Shown here: positions 20,115 through 32,100 of the stretch, in pieces | Layout: every line of letters starts with the position of its first letter | Position numbering within the stretch: position 1 is the stretch's first letter | Source: Beroe forskalii | Taxonomy: Eukaryota > Ctenophora > Nuda > Beroida > Beroidae | Length of the DNA stretch: 64,000 bases | Reading direction: 5' to 3' | Assembly: GCA_011033025.1 (NCBI GenBank) | Contig: WFMF01000047.1 | Span: 1-64,000, forward strand | Made by a program: the position numbers and the translations under genes | Notes under the pieces: model-generated | Database searches by the model: none | Seen by the model: the letters and a program-made list of their open reading frames with translations, nothing else | What the model was told of the DNA's origin: nothing

Positions 20115-23100
20115 ATGTTGGATGTGTTGGAAAAGTGTCTGATAAGCGATTCTGATGGTTCTGTCAGAGGGTTCCTTGATATTGATCCGTGTAGTTCTTT
20201 GAGAAAGGTTTGCTCTTTGTTATTTATTTTGTCAACAGACTTCCAGTTCGCATTTGAGTCTTCAAAATTCTATCTTGACGGGCTCTAAAGACTAGTATAA
20301 GTAAAATGACCAAGTAGAAAAGCCAATAAAACATATGAGTTTGTTTAACAGTTGTACAATTGGTCTTGAGGTTATAACTTATACGTTGTTGGTAGGGTTG
20401 ACCAATTAAAAGTTGAACATATGATATTTCAGAAAAGTGAAGCAAGGACTGAAGATGGCTCGGAGGATTCCGGTTTCGAGGAAGGAACGATTGTTAAGTT
20501 GGATAAAATCGAGTCCGATATGTACCGGGTGCACTTTCTTCTCACCACCGGATTCATACAGGTTATTCAGGCTTTGTGATCGATTTCGACGTTGTTTTTT
20601 ATATCCATAGGTTAAAGAAAGGACAAGACTTCCTCAATAAATGAGGAATATTTTTTGGCCCCCCCAAACATCTTCAGGAAACTCTAAAATATAATGATCT
20701 CAGCCCCATCTGCTATATCTGTGTAACATATCAACCCCACCACAGGTGGTAAAAGAAGTGCCTTCTCGTCTACCTTTCCTGATACCTAACAAAGGATGGG
20801 CAGTGTGCACCCCCACCAAGCTACACCACAGGTAACCTCCACACCAAGCTACATCACAGGTACCTTCACACCAAGCTACACCACAGGTACCTTCACACCA
20901 AGCTACACCACAGGTACCTTCACACCAAGCTACACCACACTCCACAGGTACCTTCACACCAAGCTACACAGGTACCTTCACACCAAGCTACACCACCGGT
21001 ACCTTCATACCAAGCTACACCACAGGTACCTCCACACCAAGCTACACCACACGTACCTTCACACCAAGCTACACCACAGGTACCTTAACACCAAGCTACA
21101 CCACAGGTACCTTCACACCAAGCTACACCACAGGTACCTTCACACCAAGCTACACCACAGGTACCTTCACACCAAGCTACACCACAGGTACCTTGACACC
21201 AAGCTACACAGGTACCTTCACACCAAGCTACACCACAGGTTCCTTCACACCAAGCTACACCACAGGTACCTTGACACCAAGCTACACCACAGGTACCATC
21301 ACACCTAGCTACACCACCGGTACCTTCACACCAAGCTACACCACAGGTACCTTCATACCAAGCTACACCACAGGTACCTTCACACCAAGCTACACCACAG
21401 GTACCTTCATACCAAGCTACACAGGTACCTTCATACCAAGCTACACCACAGGTACCTCCACACCAAGCTACACCACACGTACCTTCACACCAAGCTACAC
21501 CACAGGTACCTTAACACCAAGCTACACCACAGGTACCTTCACACCAAGCTACACCACAAGTACCTTCACACCAAGCAGGTACCTTCCACACCACAGGTAC
21601 CTTCACCACCAGGTACCTTCACACCAAACTACACCACAGGTAACTTCACACCAAGCTACACCACAGGTACCTTCACACCAAGCTACATCACAGATACCTT
21701 CACACCAAGCTACACAGGTACCTTCACACCAAGCTACACCACAGGTACCCTCACACCAAGCAGCAAGCTACACCACAGGTACCTTCACACCAAGCTATAC
21801 CACAGGTACCTTCACACCAAGCTACACCACAGGTACCTTCACACCACAGGTATCTTCACTTTAAGCTACACACACACCAAGCTTGCCCCATAGGTACACC
21901 ACAGGTTCATACCAAGCTACACAGGTACCTTCACACCAAGCCACACAGGTACCTTCACACCAAGCTACACCACAGGTACCTTCACACCAAGCTACACCAC
22001 AGGTAACTTCACACCAAGCTACACCACAGGTACCTTCACACCAAGCTAGACAGGTACCTTCACACCAAGCTACACCACAGATACCTTCACACCAAGCTAC
22101 ACAGGTACCTTCACACCAAGCTACACCACAGGTACCTTCACACCAAGCTACACAGGTACCTTCACACCAAGCTACACCACAGGTACCTTCACACCAAGCT
22201 ACACCACAGGTACCTTCACACCAAGCTACACCACAGGTACCTTCACACCAAGCTACACCAGGTACCTTCACACCAAGCTACACCACAGGTACCTTCACAC
22301 AAAGCTACACCACAGGTACCTTCACACCAAGCTACACCACAGGTACCTTCACACCAAGGTTGGTAGCTCTGTTTTTTCAGCGATTAGGTTAATAAGTAAG
22401 TGAAAACCTATTCAAAGGTACCTACTTAACTGTTGATACTGACCAATCTGAAATAGGGTCGTTAACCAATCAAATGTCAGGGAATGTCATTGCTCTACAT
22501 ACCTACTCCCTTATAACTGACAATTTGTCAAGCTCGTAAGCGTCAGGGAAACGCCAACCAACCAATGGCAGTCGTCAATTCCTGTACCTTTTTAATGACA
22601 TATGAGATAGATTCGAGACACAAATACAGATAATAAATCACTGACAAATATTTACTTTTTGTCTAACACAGACCCCCAATCACAGAGTTAGAAGGTTAGA
22701 AGTGCTGGATAAAGTGCTGTTCAAAGTGGACACAGAAACCATGCCAAGTGCTCAGGCTAGGGGTTCCTTGAAACAGAGGCTCAACAGTGCCATGTTCGAC
22801 CAATCGGACTTCAACACGAACAACGTGATGTTTCCTGAAATCCCAGAGCTAACCCGAGATTCAACTTCTCAAGAAGCAGAACAGATCAGGTAAATTCATA
22901 TTTTTTATAGATCAGCAATGGGTACTCCATTCCATCAAAAGATTTGAATCCTGGAAAAACAGTCTCAATCAGCTGAAAATGGAAGGTCATGTCGAATACT
23001 TTCTAATATATTTCTCTAAATCATTGAATTAGGATGAGAAGTTGAATCAAAATCCGAAGTGCAAAACACCCAGCAACCAAGCTCCCAGTCCCCCTGAGGG

Positions 23101-24580
23101 TATTTTCCGAGAGACTGAGTCGGTAACTTCGGTAACAATGCTCCGGGATAAAGCGTTTAAATTGACAGCAAGCAATTAACAACACATACTGGAATCGTAT
23201 TATCACCGAGCATCGTGTGGTCACGTGGTGTGATTACACATCAATGCAGCAGCTCTAGTGATAACTCGTGAGACATAGGGTGATATGATGGTGGTTCCAA
23301 AAATAAAATATTATTAGGATCTCTGTCTCAATTGTAAGTAATTTGCCTCAGAGTGAATAAACAGCATAATATGCCGAATTTGGCGCCTCCGTTGAATAAA
23401 TCACTCACTGGAAGCTAATTCAAGCTGCAGAGTATAAGTTAACACAATTGTCTTTGTTTTAGGGATCGAAAGGAGATGAAAGACAAGCTGATGAGTCATA
23501 TTGTCAGTTCCACGGTGGACAACACGCCACTTAAAGAAGAAACTGTAATGACTTCCAAGATGAAACGCTCCATACCAGGTTTATTTCACTCATTCATTGT
23601 GTTTGGTGAAATAGTAAATATTGCGCAAATAAGCTAATTAAGATAAATCACTGGACGTTGGAATGAAAAAGTTGCTTGGCATCCTTTTTGAAATTCCTAA
23701 AACTGACGGAATTAGCTGCATGAAGATGCCAGGGTATCCATCACCAAACAATATCAACTCTAACAGCAGTACTTTGTGCAGGCGACTTCAGGAGCTCAGT
23801 GGAGGCAGGTCGGACGGGTAAACACGGTCTAACGGACCCCAACGACAGCACTGCCTCTGAGCCTGACCCGGGGGTAAACCCCACACTCTCTGAGTCGGGG
23901 GTGAACCCTCCTTCTCAGGGGGAGGGGTGTGTGACGTTACCTCAACTCAGAACACCCCACTAGGGGGCGGCGCCCCCGCCACTCCTCAGTGGTATCTCCA
24001 CACCAGGTACTCGCTACCCCCTGGGGAGGGGGGCACTGCAGGGGAGCATTACTCTACAGAACATCCAGTGGGGCAGTACCCCGCAGAGCATCAGTACCCC
24101 ACAGAGCAGCAGTACCCAGCAGACCAGCACCAGTACCCTGAGCAGCAGTATCCTGACCAGCACCTACTCCCTACAGCATTCACCCTACACACCAGAGCAG
24201 TGATAGACAGGAACCTGACCCCAACCAACACCTCCTACTACCACCAAGATCCCGATCTAACCCCGGTCAACTGCCTCTCGGCATCCCGTCTTGATCCCTC
24301 CTCCTCTTTACTAAACCAGGAGCACCCCTCACCCCACATCCTCCAGACGCCAGTCAGACGGCGGGTTATCGGGGCAGCTAGGAACCCCTGCACTACGGTC
24401 AGGGTGGCTAAGACAGTGTGCATCCCGGTCATGGGCAAGGAGACTGCTGTCCCTTCAACAGATCAGCATGCAGGGGAGCCCAGTGATGTGCAGGGATTGG
24501 TAGAGGAGAAACCGGAAGAGAATGATGCAAACTCGTCTGTGTCCCATAGCTGCGAATCAATCAATGTTACAGACGACTGA
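20115..24580 (+). CDS. Six-exon gene of unknown function (~402 aa)
   Basis: Exons 20115-20207, 20433-20561, 22672-22889, 23463-23578, 23782-23817 and 23964-24580 join with consistent phases (0,0,2,1,1) and GT-AG borders, giving 403 codons including the stop. I do not recognise the family. The N-terminus reads MLDVLEKCLISDSDGSVRGF, exon 3 has LDKVLFKVDTETMPSAQARG and NVMFPEIPELTRDS, exon 4 is charged (RDRKEMKDKLMSHIV), and the last exon is Pro/Gln/His-rich with degenerate QYP repeats (about 24055-24170) then VRRRVIGAARNPC and an acidic tail. No signal peptide or membrane segment is seen, so a soluble, largely disordered protein is inferred. The first donor (GTTTGC) is weak, so exon 1 is less certain. 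The largest intron is mostly minisatellite. An AATAAA lies 170 bp after the stop. Confidence 0.6.
20808..22358 (+). repeat. 27/24-bp intronic minisatellite, ~1.55 kb
   Basis: The unit CACCAAGCTACACCACAGGT plus ACCTTCA (27 bp) is repeated more than 50 times, mixed with a 24-bp variant lacking one CCA. Each unit carries GGTACC. It lies wholly in the intron 20562-22671 of the six-exon gene. Long ORFs on both strands (TPSYTTGTF, HRYLHTKLH, QVPSHQATP) are repeat translations. Confidence 0.95.
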
Positions 24581-24748
24581 TGGGATGGAATGAAATATAT
24601 TCTTCGAAATTTTAAAGTGATACGTTTTTGTTTTTGTGATGAATTTTGAAGAAATTTTTGTGCAATTGGTAGTGACTTAAAGACAATGTTTGATAGTTCT
24701 CAAATGAGGTTTAATCTTGGCTACCTATACAAATTGTGGTTTTGAGAA

Positions 24749-24754
24749 AATAAA
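24749..24754 (+). terminator. Poly(A) signal AATAAA of the six-exon gene
   Basis: Canonical hexamer about 170 bp after the stop codon and just before MITE copy 2. Confidence 0.55.
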
Positions 24755-24811
24755 TTTATCTTGCTTTGAAAGTTTTGTTTCTTTCGTTCTAACTGGATAT
24801 GGGACCGGAGT

Positions 24812-24976
24812 TATCCATATGTGTGCAGACCGCTTGATTGAACAAGGCCTCGAAAAAGACGCGCGAAATTGTGTGCTTTTGACGGAATTTATATAGAAAG
24901 TTGAAGCGCGCAGAGGAAATCCGCACGTCTTTATCGAGGCCTCTGTCAATCGAGCGATCTGCACAAATGCGTTAAG
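24812..24976 (+). mobile_element. Palindromic MITE, copy 2
   Basis: Left end TTATCCATATGTGTGCAGAC, right end (rc) TTAACGCATTTGTGCAGATC. Inner arms both contain AGGCCTCGAtAAAGAC and the middle reads AAAGTTGAAGCGCGCAGAGG. No ORF. The ends begin TTA on both strands, consistent with a TTA/TTAA-type target. Confidence 0.85.
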
Positions 24977-25259
24977 TTGCGTCAGACCGTCAGAATAAAG
25001 TTAACTAGAGCTACCGACTATCGTGGTGTCTCGACCATTTCATGTGCGGCGTACAAAGACGCGCATGGGTTGTAGTGTTGTACTCTTTTGCACACAACAA
25101 ATGTTCATTCGTATTCAAAAACATAGAGAAGTACTTTTGCAGTTGCGCGGAAAATTTTTCTAGGGCGCGACGCGCGTCATAATATCAAGTACGCCGTGCA
25201 TGAAAAGGTCGAGGCACCACGGTTCGACTTAGAGTTAGACTTCAGAGTGAACTGATACG

Positions 25260-25785
25260 GGGGTCAGAAACAACACTGGTGTCAACACCACTGGGTTCAA
25301 GGGTTGAAACTGGTTAATATGGTATGGCAGTGAGCTATTAGTATTATAAGTGTTAGCAATTTCAACTGCGGTAACATATGTCGGCATGAACAACTGGTGT
25401 TGGAGAACAAAAGTGAGTTGGTGCTAGAGTAATCTGGCATCAGTGTAACGTATCCTGGTGTCAACTGTTTATGAGCAAATAAAATACTATAAAGCCAAGG
25501 TTAAGAGTTTTCAACGCAAAAAAAACTGCTATCGATGTCGGTGTGAAGAACATAACCACATCAGATGAACTGGATATACATAGAACTGGTGTCAGGGCAA
25601 CTGCAATTGTTGTCACATTTTCATGGCGAACCGGTGTCAACTGTCAGGTTGACTTGGTGTCAATTTGAACAGTTGTCAAGTCTCAAGATGACATGGCACC
25701 CATGCCATCAGTCTAAAATGGTACCGATAAGAATGAGATTTGTTTCAATAGTGGTGTCAGAGTGAAATGCTGTCAGAGTGACGTC
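25260..25785 (+). repeat. Decayed repeat of GGTGTCA units
   Basis: ACTGGTGTCA/TTGGTGTCA-like words recur every 15-40 bp (for example near 25278, 25457, 25587, 25633, 25660, 25752). It looks like an old minisatellite scattered by mutation. Confidence 0.45.
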
Positions 25786-26163
25786 CTGGGATGACTGCTT
25801 GAGGCTAACATGAGAGCATGAGCAGGCTCGTGAGTCGTGTTAGAATGAATAGAGGAATAAGAATAAGAGAGATGATAGTGAATGCCTAAAACTCAAACAA
25901 TTTTGAATTTATCTTTCTCCCCTGACCCTAACCAGTGTTCGGCCAAATGTCCAGTTACTGTTAGGCAAAATGACCGAATACCGATTTGGTATCGGTGTAA
26001 CCTGGTTATTGTGGTATTGCGTTGACGATTGACATAATATAGTGACATTGACTCCTATTATTATCAGCACTGCATAATATGAAGTTACTGTTACATGTCT
26101 CTCTGGTTCGTTGACATCACCTACTATTACTAAAATATCCGACGGCTGTTATGGGGGTGCGAG

Positions 26164-29100
26164 CTACCCATCAGCTGTGAAGCATTCCCACCCTCCCCCT
26201 CCATTGATGTGCCATTATGTCTGGGCAATAATAAAATTAGTGTAAACGATGCGACCTGCCAGCACGGGGCTGATACTATTGAAACTTTAGTTTGGAGGAT
26301 CAGGGAACATTACCATCTCCATGACAAGGTTCTCAGAGTTCCGGGGTGCTACCAGGACAAAGGGACCCGCTCACCGATCTCAGCCGCGGAGTACACCATG
26401 ATGTGATTGCTCTAGCTGCTGAGCAAGGTTTGTTATACTTCTATCTCTTGTAATGCTGATAATTCAAAACGTTTTGTATGTTTGTTTATAGTTTGTACTT
26501 CAGAACGTTTGTACCTATCCCATATATGAACAGATCGCTCGATTGAAAAAAGCCTCGATAAAGACGCGCGAAATTGTGTGCTTCAGGGAATTTCCATAGA
26601 AAGTTGAAGCGCGCAGAGGAAATCCGCGCGTCTTTATCGAAACCTCTGTCAGTCGAGCGGTTGCACACATATGTGTAAGCGTCAAATTGATTTATGATTA
26701 CACGTCAATGTTAAACTCAGTAGGTCAATTTCAGAGACTTCTGACTTGGTCTACTTTATTTGAACTTGCTGGTAGATTTCATAAATGCTTAAATGCATGA
26801 CGACTGTGAGGGTGACTTTAAAGACAAAAGCATCAAATTTTCTTCGTCCTTTGAAAAAGTGTGAAATTATCCCCACCTTTAGAGCAGGCAAAATCGAGTA
26901 CTCTAGCTGGCCAACCATTTCGGTAATTGCTTTATTCCTACTCAATCTGAGAACTCAAATCTGAGGATTTGAGGAATCAAATGTGACTTGCACTTGCAGC
27001 TCACAGTCATAAAACAACCTGCTAACGAAGAGTAGTTGACATTTCTACGCTGTAGAGATGAAATAGAATCATTTTACGACTATAGTCGATACTACGTCAC
27101 TTTCCGAGCAGAAAAGTCAGTTTTCAAGCAGAGAAGTCACATTTCAAGTAGGGAAGTCGCTTCTTCAAGCAGGAAAGTCGCTGGAAATGGCAATAACAGT
27201 GTGCTCCCAGCACATTGGTTCCCTGGGGAGGTACGGGACTCATTCCCATCCACAGTAGCCCTGGCGACTGGAACCACTTGTAGTGGGAGTTCCCGTGTTG
27301 TCTGTCTGGATCTCTTGTAGATCCGTTCCCCGATAAGTAGTTGGTGCATGAACGGGTGTCCAAGCTTCATAATTATGTACCTTCAAGACAGGTTTATTCA
27401 GTGTATTCAAGCTTTCCAAAAAACCTTGGCAGTCGAACTTAACGGCCACTCGAGTGTAATATCACGGTTTGCACTTTTAGTTTTCACTTGTTACTATAAA
27501 AAATTAAAAACCCTTCACGTACCACACATGGTTTAGAATTGATGTCGCTGCCAGCAGTTTCCCACTCGTAGTATGATATTTTCCTTTGCAACTTGTAGGA
27601 TATCCAACTTGCACCGTTAACTATAGCACACCACCACAGTGCCGAATATTCACCGATATTTACCCCGACAGGGGAAAGAGGCCGGGGTGCGTGATAAGCG
27701 CTAGTTTCCCGTTAGCATGCATAAAGCCTCTTAACACCCCGGATCAGTGCTGAGGTCATGTAAATCATGCTTGTTTATCGGGAGAGGAAGGGAGGTTATG
27801 TGCTGCCAATTTGTCAAAAACCATTACTTGCGCAGCCGGGCCTAATACCGCAGCCGTTTAACTGGATTTTAACTGTTCTTCTTCAACATACATACTCGAT
27901 ATGATGAACATGTATTTATTTGACATGGTTGTTGGTTTTTTCAATAGCAGGGCTGGAAAGGCTACCATGAACATGGTGAAGAATGCTAGTAGAAGAAATG
28001 ACAACCCGGGAACTGCAATATGCAATGCCTATTCATTTGAGACATAGTATCACTTTAAGTATATACCCTTAACGAGAACTATAGCTTATACGTCAATAAA
28101 TTCTTATAATTGATTGATCTCAATTTGCCAGGCAACTATTTATCTTGCGACACTGTGACTCCCAAATTCTGATCCATAGGCGGTTCCTCGAGAGGGACCG
28201 AGCTCGCATCCCATTGGTTCGTTGGTGTCATATGACGGCGGGGCAGGTCCCTGACTGGCTGGGAGAGTTCCTTCACTTGCCGGGGAGTTGGAAGGTTCTT
28301 AAATCTCGAGGTACGATATGGTGAGACAGGGTGTCGAAGTGACTAAGTTGCTTAATTGTGCTGCATATACCGAGTTCCCGTTCCCGATTTCGTTTACGGG
28401 GCCCAGTATTTCGGCTTGTAATTTGTTATTCGTTTGGTGACAGAGCGGAGCTGGCCGAGAGAGAAGAAGATACAAAGAGTATTATAGCAGAGATCACGAC
28501 CAGCCGTAATATGAGGTATGTCAGGGGGAAGGGGTCGCCTCAGGACACCTGACAGATTGCAGGGGTCTGGAGCACGGACCACACCGCTCTCACACACACA
28601 GACACACACTCACACACTTGAGTTGAAATATGCTGCCGTGCGAAAAAACCCATTCCCAGACTCGATCCTGGATTTCGTTGTGTAGTTTCAGTGTTCTTAT
28701 ATACTACTTACTCTTTGCTTTGTGTTGCTTACTTCACATTGAACTTTTCATGCTGAACCATTCACAGTGAGTTTGTTTCCTTATTATTTTACGTTATTCT
28801 TAAGTCAGTTCAATGACGATTAAATCTATGAAGTATTGCCTATTTCATGAAACAATCGGCCTTAACTTCAGAAGTTTAATGTAAGATCTTCAAGCCCATA
28901 GCCCCGAATCAAATCCAAATCACAGCGTTTTCCTCTATAAACCTGATTGTGAAATTGACTGTTTGGACACAAAATATTATGGTATTAAATTAATGCCATC
29001 CAAAAGTATTACAGTAAAAAGACATTCTTTTTGCAGATTCCTTTTTTGCGCAAAATTTGCCTTCTTATATACTATTTTTCACTTCCCAGCGTGAAAAACT

Positions 29101-32100
29101 TAAAACGTCTCAGATTAGCAAAACTTCGGCCATCTTCCATAGGGATAGCAGAAAAGAATTTGCAGTGGTGAAAAAGCTTTCGATCGTTTGGTTTAAAAAG
29201 TAAAATAGCGGTAAAATGCTGGAATTCACTTATTATTATTTTTAACCGCTTACTTAACCAAGTTCTCAAGTATTACGGTACGTCTAAACAATTACATTCA
29301 CCATTTTTACACTAGAGTCAACTTATTTACTCATGATAAATTTCATTCATTCACAGCTTTTCGGAGGAAAATTTTCATTATCTACTCTATTGGCAAATGC
29401 CAAATGATAAATTATATTCATCAAATATATACATCTTTTTCTCATTTACTGAGTAGCATACCGGCAGTCAGAAATGACTACCTTTCGTCATCACGACACT
29501 AATGATAAACCATTGTAGACCAGAATATGTGGAAAATGACAGATGTATTATTAGCATAATATAAACATGATAAAACTCATGGTGTTTTTCTAAAATAACT
29601 CCATACTCTGACCGTGAAAATAGGTCCGTTAACGTAACGATCAAATCCGGATAAGATGCGCTTACAACGTCAATATCATGACTTAGGATGATGTGTTGGT
29701 GATGTCGGACGACTTGTTTTTCATGCACGTCGGATAGTACAATTACTAAACGGTATGGTGATTGGTATGGTAGATTTCAGCTATTTCAAGGCACAAGAGG
29801 CCATTTCTAAGAGTCTATCGCTTATCCGTACCTATAGTTTTCAAGTTTGCGTCTATCAATGAGCAATGTAGTCCAATCCAGCAATGGGAATCGAAGGATA
29901 GCTTTGCAGATTCCCTAAAGATTTTCTTCTCAAATTTTCTCGTTCAATCCTTCAATCAGTCAATCCAGTTCAGACTTCATGAATGACAATACATCCTCCG
30001 CGAACGTCCATATTGATATACGTGCTCAGTTTTTTTGTAAGAAACTTATTGAAATTGTAGGCTAAAAGTTTCTTAATCTTCTGCGAATTTGAAGCAAAAT
30101 GTTTCTTAATCAGTTTCCTGATCAAAATCTTCAAGTAAAATCATTGTTATGTCATGTTTTGCAGTTAGTCTTAAATTCAGCAAGGCGAAATAATTCCATG
30201 AAATTTCTACAATTAAAAATTAAAAAAATCCTATCCGATAGGTTTCTCTATTTTTTCCTGTTCCCAATCGCGTTTTTGTTTTACAAAAAGGCATCGAGAA
30301 TAGGTTAGCAGAGATCGTGTTTTGTGGGGGTTGTGTGTATACTACCTTTATGCGTACTGTTAAATCTGAAATAGGTGGTGTGCTGAAATTGGTCGTCGTC
30401 GTCGTCGTCGTCGTCGTATGCATGTCACTTTTTTGATCAACTGCTCCTTTATAATATCACTCGCGTCAGAGTAGCTTGGTGTAGTGGCATCCTTCACATT
30501 ATGGGCTGCAGCTAGCTAACGGGGCTACTTTGTAGGTATTTGAGTTCAATGCTCTGTTCATGCTGATGTTCTTTATCAAAAATTTAACAATTCTTTAATC
30601 ATAAAATCAAAACTTAATCAATTTTCACGGAATCAATCAGATTGGATTTCAATCACACAGCCATTTGGACTTCTTTAAGTAGCGGGCAATTCGGCCAATT
30701 TACAATGGGCAGTATTAGTGCCATCAGTTATGAATGATCTAAAGAATTGACTAGAGGAAAGTAAAACATGAGAGTTTGTCTCGGTTCATGATTGATAACA
30801 ATGATAATATATCTGAATCTTTAATCTTGGTCAGTAATTAATACCTATATTGTGTATCTCAATTTTGAAAATATCAAGGCGGGGTACAATATTAGCGAAC
30901 ATTGCAATGGTTTGATATCTGCAACGCAACACGTTACCAAAATGGTGATCATAGTTATGAAACTCTAAACGGCGCGCAACGAATCTTCAAAGAGTTCTGT
31001 GAAATGGCGGGAACGCGCGCGCAAACATTTGACACGTGGAACGAAATCGCCCACGTGATAATGTGATATTTGGATCCGCGCGCGTTATATCAAACTTGTA
31101 GGCGATAGAAATGTATATAGCGCCCGCATAACGAGGAATATTTATAAAATTGATTCAATGATGTTAGTATTGCGATGTCACACTTGATAGAAGAAGCGTT
31201 TCATCACGGAAAATTATTTCTTGCTCTTATAAATTCCCGTAGGTGTACGCCCGCGATTGTATCTTGATTTGTGAGGTCACTTTTATGCTTTATCGTCAAC
31301 TCACTATGTCAGTAAATAAGACGGACAATGGTCAAATGACAGCGTGTTCTAATAGTAATACCAGCCCCAGGGAACAGGAAATTAAGCGCCTGCATACGGG
31401 AACAATCAACAACGCACAAGAAATGCTCCGGCAGGCGCAATTCTTGTTGAAAAATTATAGGATCATTTTCTTGTAGATAGACAATCTTTTATAAAACAAG
31501 TCTGAGTGGCAGCCCCCCTAGTTTTGAAACCCCCCCCCCCTAGAAAAATCTTAGGGGGGCCTTGGGATTTTCTCAAAAATTTGAACATCAAAATGAAGTG
31601 TAAAATCAAGTACAAATAAACTGAAGTTTCTTTGAAAATCATCTGTTCAGAATCAAAGCAAACAGAAAACATGATTTAAGTTGTATTTTTATGCAAAATA
31701 AGGTTTTTTAAATGTGAAAATTCGTCTGTGAAAATTTAGGACCCCCTACTTTCCAAAAGCCCCCCCCCCCCCTCCTGCCCAAGATAAAAAAAAAGGCGAG
31801 GCCAACAGCTTGAAAAAGTGTGTGATGGCATGGAGTGTGTAATGCAGATTTGAGTCAAGTGAGTCATTTCCTATCTTTAATTGACTGTTATGAGTTCCCA
31901 CAACGATTTTGAGTGAAAATGATCGTGATTTGGTCAAGACTCAAATTTACGATTCCAATCCTCTAATCACCCACAGGCAGGTCATGCCACTTCTCATTTC
32001 TGAGCGATGCGACTCAGCTCATGGAACGGTTACCTGCCAATGAAAATAACATTCAAAGAATTTTAATTTAGTGCTCCTCAATGGTTCTAGTACAGGGTGC

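Noticed and set aside
20796-22392. Long plus and minus ORFs with TPSYTTGTF or GVAWCEGTC repeats
   Set aside because: Translations of the intronic minisatellite, interrupted by frame changes; located between two well-supported splice sites.
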